DNA from: 40CM-2-70-7 sp035505915
Lineage (GTDB): Bacteria > Gemmatimonadota > Gemmatimonadetes > Gemmatimonadales > GWC2-71-9
Assembly (NCBI GenBank): GCA_035505915.1
Contig: DATJQI010000018.1
Span: forward strand, 1 to 49,788
Length of the DNA: 49,788 nucleotides
Direction: 5' to 3'
A program made the position numbers and the translations under genes. The notes under the pieces were generated by a model. That model ran no database searches, was not told where the DNA came from, and saw only the letters and a list, made by a program, of their open reading frames with translations. Positions within the stretch are counted from its first letter, which is position 1; each line of letters begins with the position of its first letter. Of this stretch, positions 44,743-49,788 are shown piece by piece.

Positions 44743-46254
44743 ATGCCTGACCGCGTCCTGATCACCACCGGGGACCTCGAGTATGCGGTCCGCATCAACG
44801 CCCAGCTCGAGGGTGCCGGCTTCGAAACCGAGCTGGCGACGTCGGCCGACGAGGTGCGGCAGGCGCTGAAGCGCCGGGAGCCGGCGTGCGTGGTCTTCAC
44901 CGGCGGGCTCCACGAGGCCTCCACGGCCCAGCTCCTGGGCCAGGCCCGTGACACGCCCGTGTCCACGCTCGGTCTCCTCGAGGCCACCGAGCCCGAGCCG
45001 AAGGAGGTCGCGCAGGAGCTGGGGCTGACCGGGTATCTGGTGAAGCCGGCCGACCTGGCCGAAGTGGCGCAGACGGTGCGGCGGCTGATCGAGCGCCGCC
45101 GGCTGCAGGAGCGCACCGGGATCATCGGCGAGTCCCCCTCCATCCAGGAAGTGCTGGTCAAGATCGAGCAGATGGCGCCCGTCTCCTCGACGGTGCTGGT
45201 CGAAGGCGAGTCGGGCACCGGGAAGGAGCTGGTGGCGCACGGCATCCACGATCTGTCGCCCCGCCGGGCGAACGCCTTCATCGCCGTGAACTGCGCCGCG
45301 CTCCCCGAGACGCTGCTCGAGAGCGAGCTGTTCGGACACGAGAAGGGCTCGTTCACGGGCGCGGCCGAGCGGCGGCTGGGTCGTTTCGAGCTGGCGGACG
45401 GCGGGACCATCTTCCTGGACGAAGTGGGCGAGATGCCCGCGGCGACCCAGGTGAAGCTCCTCCGCGTGCTCGAGGACCGCACCTTCTTCCGGGTGGGCGG
45501 GACGCAGCCGATCCGCGTGGACGTCCGGGTCGTGGCCGCCACCAACAAGTCCCTCCGCGATCTCGTGGCCCTCGGCGCCTTCCGCGACGACCTGTATTAC
45601 CGTCTCAACGTCCTCTCGATCTATCTCCCCCCGCTCCGGCAACGGCGGAGCGACATCCCCATCCTGGTCCGCCGGTTCATCGCGGAGTTCGCGAAGACGC
45701 ACGACCGCTCGTTCCAGGGAATCACGCCGGAGGCGCTCCAGCTCCTGGTGGACGCGGACTGGCCCGGGAACGTCCGCCAGCTCCGTAACCTGGTGGAGTC
45801 GATGGTGGTGCTGGCGCCGGCGGGGGAAATCCGCGCCTCGGACATTCCGGCGGACATCCGGGACGGCGGCGCGGGGAGGGGGCGCGGCCTGCCGATGCGC
45901 CTCGCGGGGCCCGGGCACGACGTTCAGGGGCAGGAGCTGCAGTTCATTCTGCGAAGCCTGGTGGAGCTGAAGCTGCAGGTGGAGGAGCTGCGGCGGCGGG
46001 TGGATGACCAGCCGGCCCGTCGGGTGGAAGTGATCGAGGTGGGCCCGCGGGGCGCGATTCCGGACGCCGTGGTGGAGCCGCTGGCGGACGGCCGGGTGGT
46101 GTACCGGGCCGGGATGTCGATGGCGGACGTGGAGCGGGCGGCCATCGAGGCGGCGCTCAAGGAGACCCACGGGAACCGCCGGAAGGCCGCGGAGGCGCTC
46201 GGGATCGGCGAGCGGACACTGTACCGCAAATTGAAGGAGTACGCGTTGGTGTAA
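44743..46254 (+). CDS. Sigma-54-dependent activator with degenerate receiver domain
   Basis: The 503-residue protein has an N-terminal receiver-like part (1-120). The usual acidic pair is replaced by VLITTGDLEY, and the phosphoacceptor strand reads CVVFTGGLH with no Asp. Only the late YLVKPAD Lys motif remains. It is therefore probably not phosphorylated. The AAA+ domain (about 125-365) is intact: Walker A GESGTGKE, GSFTGA sigma-54 loop, Walker B IFLDEVGEM. A linker of about 65 residues includes a coiled-coil segment (LRSLVELKLQVEELRRRV), then a Fis-type helix-turn-helix (NRRKAAEALGIGERTLYRKL). No partner kinase is adjacent. Control may be by ligand, protein contact or expression level. Confidence 0.85.
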   Translation: MPDRVLITTGDLEYAVRINAQLEGAGFETELATSADEVRQALKRREPACVVFTGGLHEASTAQLLGQARDTPVSTLGLLEATEPEPKEVAQELGLTGYLVKPADLAEVAQTVRRLIERRRLQERTGIIGESPSIQEVLVKIEQMAPVSSTVLVEGESGTGKELVAHGIHDLSPRRANAFIAVNCAALPETLLESELFGHEKGSFTGAAERRLGRFELADGGTIFLDEVGEMPAATQVKLLRVLEDRTFFRVGGTQPIRVDVRVVAATNKSLRDLVALGAFRDDLYYRLNVLSIYLPPLRQRRSDIPILVRRFIAEFAKTHDRSFQGITPEALQLLVDADWPGNVRQLRNLVESMVVLAPAGEIRASDIPADIRDGGAGRGRGLPMRLAGPGHDVQGQELQFILRSLVELKLQVEELRRRVDDQPARRVEVIEVGPRGAIPDAVVEPLADGRVVYRAGMSMADVERAAIEAALKETHGNRRKAAEALGIGERTLYRKLKEYALV

Positions 46255-46373
46255 CTTCTTTTTCCACATAGTGTTGACGGCCCCCCCTCCATTGACAGGG
46301 CCCGCATCCCCCTCCATCTTGTGGCGACTCTTTCGAAGGCCGACAGGCCGCAGCGCCCCCGGCCGGACCTCCA

Positions 46374-48068
46374 GTGGATTTTCGCGTCGATCCGGATCAT
46401 TGCGTCACCTGCCTCGCGTGCGTGCGGGTTTGTCCCGCGGACGCCGTGGCGGTGGCTATGGACACAGTGCGGATCGTCGACGAAGCGTGCACGCGGTGTG
46501 GTCTCTGCCTGCCGGCGTGTCCTCACGGGGCGATCGTCGCCCTGGGTGACTACGCCAAGGCATTGGATCTTGCCGCCGGGGGGCGGGGGACGCTCATCCT
46601 GAGCGTCGAAGCAGCGGCGTACTTCTACCCGGCCACCCCCGAACAAGTGGTGAACGCCTGCTATCAGGCGGGCTTTCGCACCGTGCACCGCGGCGTGCTG
46701 GGCGACGAGCTGGTGGCGCGCGAATATCTCCGGCTGTGGGCCGAGCCGGGATGGGGCACGATGATCCGGAGCACCTGCCCCGTGATCGTGGAGCAGGTGC
46801 GGGCGGAGTTCCCGGAGCTGGTGCCGTATCTCGCGCCGGTGGATACGCCCATCGCGGCGGAGGCGCGGTACGTGAAGGCGATGTACGGCCGTGACACGAA
46901 AGTGGTGTACGCGGGCGTGTGTTTGACCGAGGGCGGCGACGCGGTGGATGCGGCGATCACCTTCGAGGACCTGGCGAAGCTCCTGGACCAGCGCGGGGTG
47001 CGGGTGGCCGATCAGCCGCCGCACTTCGAGCGGCTCCCCGAGGAGCGGCGGCGGCACTGGAGTACGGCGGGCGGGTTGCCCCTCGAGATCCTGGCCGAGT
47101 CGACGCAGGCGTCGCGGCGCTTCAAGAAGGTGCGGGGGCTGGGACAGCTCGAGGCCATCGCCCGGGCGGTGGCGGTGGACCGGATCGACCTGGGGTTCGT
47201 GGACATCCTGCCCTGTGAGGGGTGTCTCGATCACCCGTTGCTCGGCCCCAAGGAGCAGCTGTTCTGGCGGCGCACGGTGGTGGAAGCGACGGAGCCGCCG
47301 CGGAGCAAGCTGCCGGTGCTGGACGACGAAGTGGCCCGGCGGGTGAATGTCGGCGCGATCTTCCCGGTGCAGGGCCGGAGCGCGGCGGCGGCGCCCGAGG
47401 AGATCGAAGAGATCCTGGCCGAGATCGGCACGGCGCCGAACGGGCGGGCGTGGGACTGCGGGGCCTGCGGGTACCGGACGTGCCGCGAGTTCGCGGGGGC
47501 GATGGCGAAGGGGCGGACGACCTACAAGTCGTGCCCCCCGTATCTCGAGCGGCAGGCGAAGGCGGCGCAGCAGCAGGCCGCGGTGGACGGGCTGACGGGG
47601 CTGGCGACCTTCCGGGTGTTGCGGGACCGGCTGGGGAACGAAGTGGCGCGGACCAAGCGGTCGGGGGAGGGCTTCGCGGTGCTCTTCATCGACCTGGACC
47701 ACTTCAAGCAGGTGAACGACCAGTTCGGGCACGAGGCGGGGAACGAAGTGCTCCGCGGGGCGGCGCGGGAGGTCCTGGCCGCCATCCGGACCGCGGACTT
47801 CGCCGCCCGATACGGCGGAGACGAGTTCGTGGTCCTCCTGGTGCGCACCGGATTGTCGGGCGCCGTGGGAGTGGCGGAGAAGCTGCGGGAGCGGGTGGTG
47901 GCGCTGGGCGCCGAGCTGGGCTACCCCAAGGGGTTCATCGGCGCGAGTATCGGGGTGGCGGAGTACCGGTTGGAAGGGGCGGAGCACGAGGACGTACTGG
48001 TCGCGGCCGACCGCGCGCTGTACCGCGCGAAGGCCGGCGGCCGGAACCAGGTAGCGACAGGAGCGTGA
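46374..48068 (+). CDS. Iron-sulfur / [FeFe]-hydrogenase-like sensor fused to a GGDEF diguanylate cyclase
   Basis: The GTG start at 46374 gives 564 residues. Two 4Fe-4S ferredoxin motifs occupy residues 10-50 (C10, C13, C16, C20; C39, C42, C45, C49). A domain like the large subunit of [FeFe] hydrogenase follows, with Cys135 in STCP, Cys183 in YAGVC and C281/C284 in LPCEGC. These occupy the places of the H-cluster loops, but the proton-relay Cys of TSCCP is Thr, as expected for a sensor rather than a catalyst. A further four-Cys Fe-S motif (C362, C365, C370, C387; CGACGYRTC) leads into a GGDEF domain with YGGDEF (480-485) and an RTAD inhibitory site (472-475). It should make cyclic di-GMP in response to redox, H2 or cluster state. 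Confidence 0.85.
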   Translation: MDFRVDPDHCVTCLACVRVCPADAVAVAMDTVRIVDEACTRCGLCLPACPHGAIVALGDYAKALDLAAGGRGTLILSVEAAAYFYPATPEQVVNACYQAGFRTVHRGVLGDELVAREYLRLWAEPGWGTMIRSTCPVIVEQVRAEFPELVPYLAPVDTPIAAEARYVKAMYGRDTKVVYAGVCLTEGGDAVDAAITFEDLAKLLDQRGVRVADQPPHFERLPEERRRHWSTAGGLPLEILAESTQASRRFKKVRGLGQLEAIARAVAVDRIDLGFVDILPCEGCLDHPLLGPKEQLFWRRTVVEATEPPRSKLPVLDDEVARRVNVGAIFPVQGRSAAAAPEEIEEILAEIGTAPNGRAWDCGACGYRTCREFAGAMAKGRTTYKSCPPYLERQAKAAQQQAAVDGLTGLATFRVLRDRLGNEVARTKRSGEGFAVLFIDLDHFKQVNDQFGHEAGNEVLRGAAREVLAAIRTADFAARYGGDEFVVLLVRTGLSGAVGVAEKLRERVVALGAELGYPKGFIGASIGVAEYRLEGAEHEDVLVAADRALYRAKAGGRNQVATGA

Positions 48069-48072
48069 TGCC

Positions 48073-48840
48073 GTGACACCGCAGAAGCCGGTCCGCGCGG
48101 GCGGAACGAGCGAGGGGACCGACGCGAAGCACGTGCACCCGCCGGTGGCGGGCGGAGCGGGGGCCACGCCCTCCCCCGATCCGTGGGGCGTGAAGCGCGC
48201 CGAGAACCTGATCACCAGTCTCACCGGCGTGCTGTCCGCGCGGGTGGTGGTGACGCCGCAGGGGGAAGTGAGCGAGGTGCACGTGCTGACGCAGAACGAC
48301 GTGCATCCCAAGCAGGTGGTGCGGAACATCGAGTCGGCGCTGATGGCTCAGCTGGGGTTGAAGCTCGACCACCGGGTGATCAGCGTGGCGCAGACCGCGG
48401 ACGTGCGGCCCATCGAGCAGCTGCAGGACGACGCGGTGCGGACGCGCGCCAAGAAGCGGGTGGTGATCTTCAAAGGCCTGGATGTTCGTCCGGCCCAGCG
48501 CGCCCAGCGGGTGCTGGTGCGGGTGAAGCTGGCGTTCGAGGATCGGGAGGCGGAGGCGGAGGAGCAGGGGACGGACACCCAGCGGAACCGGGTGGAAGCG
48601 GCGGCCCGGGCGGCCTCGCTCTGTCTGGACGAGTTGTTGCCGGACAATTCGATCGCGCTCGAAGGGGCGCAGATCGTGGATGCGTTCGACCGGAAGTTCG
48701 TGATGGTGGCGGTGCACGGGTTGGGGGGCCGGGAGGCTCAGCTGTTGACCGGCACGGCCGAGGTTCGGGAGAGCGCCGAGCGGAGCGCGGTGCTGGCGGT
48801 GTTGGATGCGACGAACCGCTGGGCGGACGCCCGTCGTTAG
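48073..48840 (+). CDS. Conserved-looking two-part protein of unknown function
   Basis: The 255-residue protein starts at GTG 48073, four bases after the diguanylate cyclase stop. A disordered Gly/Pro-rich start (1-38) precedes a compact alpha/beta region (about 40-105, LTGVLSARVVVTPQGEVSEV then VVRNIESALMAQLGL). A second alpha/beta region (about 130-250) includes RVLVRVKLAFEDRE and KFVMVAVHGLGGREAQLLTG. There is no signal peptide or membrane helix. I do not recognise the family. Tight coupling to the cyclase suggests it helps or reads out that protein; this is inference. Confidence 0.6.
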   Translation: MTPQKPVRAGGTSEGTDAKHVHPPVAGGAGATPSPDPWGVKRAENLITSLTGVLSARVVVTPQGEVSEVHVLTQNDVHPKQVVRNIESALMAQLGLKLDHRVISVAQTADVRPIEQLQDDAVRTRAKKRVVIFKGLDVRPAQRAQRVLVRVKLAFEDREAEAEEQGTDTQRNRVEAAARAASLCLDELLPDNSIALEGAQIVDAFDRKFVMVAVHGLGGREAQLLTGTAEVRESAERSAVLAVLDATNRWADARR

Positions 48841-48891
48841 CGGTGGGGTTTGGTGGCTGTTGGACCAGCGGCTGATGCAGCAGCTATGTAA

Positions 48892-48914
48892 GTTATTATA
48901 ACATAAGAGCTTAT
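48892..48914. promoter_or_regulatory. Paired palindromes overlapping a likely -10 before the HTH-receiver gene
   Basis: GTTAT-T-ATAAC (48892-48902) is followed immediately by ATAAG-AG-CTTAT (48903-48914). The first contains TATTAT (48894-48899), a 5/6 match to the -10 box. The stretch is sharply AT-rich against its surroundings. Two adjoining operators on a promoter suggest repression, perhaps by the downstream HTH protein itself. Confidence 0.55.
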
Positions 48915-48925
48915 CTACTTGACTT

Positions 48926-48952
48926 CCCCCCGTGCAGCGCCCTCCTGGGGGG
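48926..48952 (+). other. Leader hairpin upstream of the HTH-receiver gene
   Basis: CCCCCC (48926-48931) can pair with GGGGGG (48947-48952) around a 15-base loop. It falls in the predicted leader, about 40 bases before the GTG start, with no T run after it. Confidence 0.35.
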
Positions 48953-48990
48953 TCTAGCGGACTCCCGATTCTGGTGGTATTTCGGGTTCC

Positions 48991-49593
48991 GTGAGTTATA
49001 CGCGAACGAAGAAGTATTGGGGAACGCAGCGTGTCGCGCGCATCTGTCAGGTGTCGCCCACGACGGTGGCCAACTGGATCGACCAGGGCCATCTGAAGGG
49101 GCATCGGACACCGACGGGGCGGCGGCGCGTGATCGTGGACGATCTCGCGGCGTTCTTGCGGGCGCATGGGATGCCGGTGCCGCCGGAGCTCTTGGGCGCG
49201 CCGATAGCCCGGCCCGTGGTGGTGCTCGTGGAGGATGACGAGCGCTACCGGCAGGCGCTCCGGACGGTGATCAACCGGAGCGACCTGGAGATCGAGCTGA
49301 TCGAGGCGGGGACCGGGGTCGACGGCCTGCTCGAGATCGGCCGGAAGGACCCCGATCTGGTGGTGCTCGACTACGGCCTGCCCGATTTGAACGCGGAGCA
49401 GGTGGTGGAGCGCCTGTTGGACCCGGAGCGGAAGCTCACGGCGGAGGTGATCGTCGTGACCGGGGGGATCGCGGAGGACGCGCAGGCCCGGTTGCGGGCG
49501 GCGGGCGTCCGGGAAGTGGTGGGCAAGACGTCGGGGATGGGCGCGGTCATCGAGGCGATGCGGCAGGCGTTGGCGCGGTCGATGGCGGCGTAA
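48991..49593 (+). CDS. Excisionase/MerR-type helix-turn-helix protein with C-terminal receiver domain
   Basis: The 200-residue protein has an N-terminal DNA-binding domain (about 8-58): YWGTQRVARICQVSPTTVAN, then WIDQGHLKGHRTPTGRRRV and DDLAAFLRAHG, the winged HTH pattern of excisionase/BldC-like proteins. The receiver (about 70-190) has VEDDE, phosphoacceptor Asp in VVLDYGLPD, Thr in VVTGG and Lys in VVGKTS, so it looks functional. The order HTH then receiver is the reverse of ordinary response regulators. No kinase is adjacent. Paired palindromes before the gene may be its own operator. Confidence 0.8.
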   Translation: MSYTRTKKYWGTQRVARICQVSPTTVANWIDQGHLKGHRTPTGRRRVIVDDLAAFLRAHGMPVPPELLGAPIARPVVVLVEDDERYRQALRTVINRSDLEIELIEAGTGVDGLLEIGRKDPDLVVLDYGLPDLNAEQVVERLLDPERKLTAEVIVVTGGIAEDAQARLRAAGVREVVGKTSGMGAVIEAMRQALARSMAA

Positions 49594-49756
49594 CGATAGA
49601 GTCGGCAAACCGAAAAAGGGGGCCCCTGGTCATCGCGACCTGAGCGGAGCTGAGCGGACAGGACAACGAGCGGAGCGTCGGGTACGTCGTAGCGAAGGCG
49701 TACCACTCCAGTCACATCACGCGATCGACTGTGATCGCTGAAGGGGGTGACGCTCA
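49594..49756 (+). promoter_or_regulatory. Structured leader upstream of the last gene
   Basis: No coding frame is convincing here. Successive perfect small hairpins are seen: GGTC-ATCGC-GACC (49628-49640), GGTACG/CGTACC (49681-49704) and GCGATC-GACTGT-GATCGC (49721-49738). There are also three GAGCGGA repeats (about 49643-49675). The sequence ends in a strong ribosome site AAGGGGGTGA (49741-49750). It may be a cis-regulatory leader. It does not match a riboswitch class that I can name. Confidence 0.4.
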
Positions 49757-49788
49757 ATGTTCCAACTGCTCGCAGGACTGTTTGCGGT
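49757..49788 (+). CDS. Start of a gene cut by the window edge
   Basis: ATG 49757 stands 6 bases after the strong AAGGGGGTGA ribosome site and reads MFQLLAGLFA, a hydrophobic start suggesting a membrane protein or signal sequence. Only ten codons are visible, so no function can be assigned. Confidence 0.5.
   Translation, partial: MFQLLAGLFA

Noticed and set aside
46374..47650. Working [FeFe] hydrogenase
   Set aside because: The proton-relay Cys of the TSCCP motif is Thr, the second and third loops are degenerate, no maturase genes are near, and the output is a GGDEF domain.
49600..49700. Cyclic di-GMP (GEMM) riboswitch in the last leader
   Set aside because: GGCAAACC is present by chance resemblance only; the conserved flanking helices and tetraloop/receptor arrangement are not seen.

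Overview
The window is about 50 kb of high-GC DNA, densely coding, and every complete gene reads rightward; only the truncated lptF at the left edge reads leftward. The gene set points to a Gram-negative-type (outer-membrane) bacterium of the FCB superphylum, most likely Gemmatimonadota. The reasons are a SprA-type gliding/type IX secretion translocon protein in a very GC-rich genome, an LPS-export permease, a secretin-type type IV pilus and many GTG starts. This placement is inferred from gene content, not from a marker-gene tree. No rRNA, tRNA, CRISPR array or transposase was seen.

Layout. (1) 1-8160: divergent lptF (partial) and sprA, with a glutaminyl-cyclase-like lipoprotein overlapping the end of sprA. 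(2) 8219-12823: a ComEA-like helix-hairpin-helix protein, then pilB-pilT-pilC, closed by a strong terminator. (3) 12916-21258: pilS-pilR translationally coupled to four glycosylation-type genes: a DPM1-like GT2, an ArnT/PMT-like GT-C and two tandem TMTC-like GT-C/TPR proteins. (4) 21405-21946: a sigma-54 promoter, pilA and a terminator. (5) 21962-26221: a second NtrB/NtrC-type pair and three minor-pilin-like genes. (6) 26151-33641: two sigma-70-like promoters, pilMNOPQ, a large Ig-like surface lipoprotein and a terminator hairpin. (7) 33665-42103: housekeeping genes aroC, aroK, topA, trmFO, xerC, hslV, hslU. (8) 42106-46254: argF, gcvT, mogA-like, and a sigma-54 activator with a degenerate receiver. 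(9) 46374-49788: an iron-sulfur/[FeFe]-hydrogenase-like protein fused to an apparently active GGDEF domain, an unknown two-part protein, an HTH-receiver protein with palindromic operators, and a structured leader before a gene cut by the window edge.

How the genes may work together. PilB, PilT, PilC and PilMNOPQ form most of a type IV pilus machine; PilS/PilR with sigma-54 should switch on pilA. PilB has an MshEN tandem motif known to bind cyclic di-GMP, and the window also encodes a diguanylate cyclase with an Fe-S sensory half, so redox or hydrogen-linked control of pilus extension is a testable idea. The glycosyltransferase block between pilR and pilA suggests a lipid-linked O-glycosylation (possibly O-mannosylation) cassette acting on the Ser/Thr-rich pilin. 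SprA and PilP both have signal peptides that would expose an N-terminal Gln, which fits the neighbouring glutaminyl-cyclase-like gene.

Two genes (16675 and 37824) appear to start with CTG inside a CTGA stop/start overlap; no ATG, GTG or TTG is available that would keep their essential N-terminal motifs.
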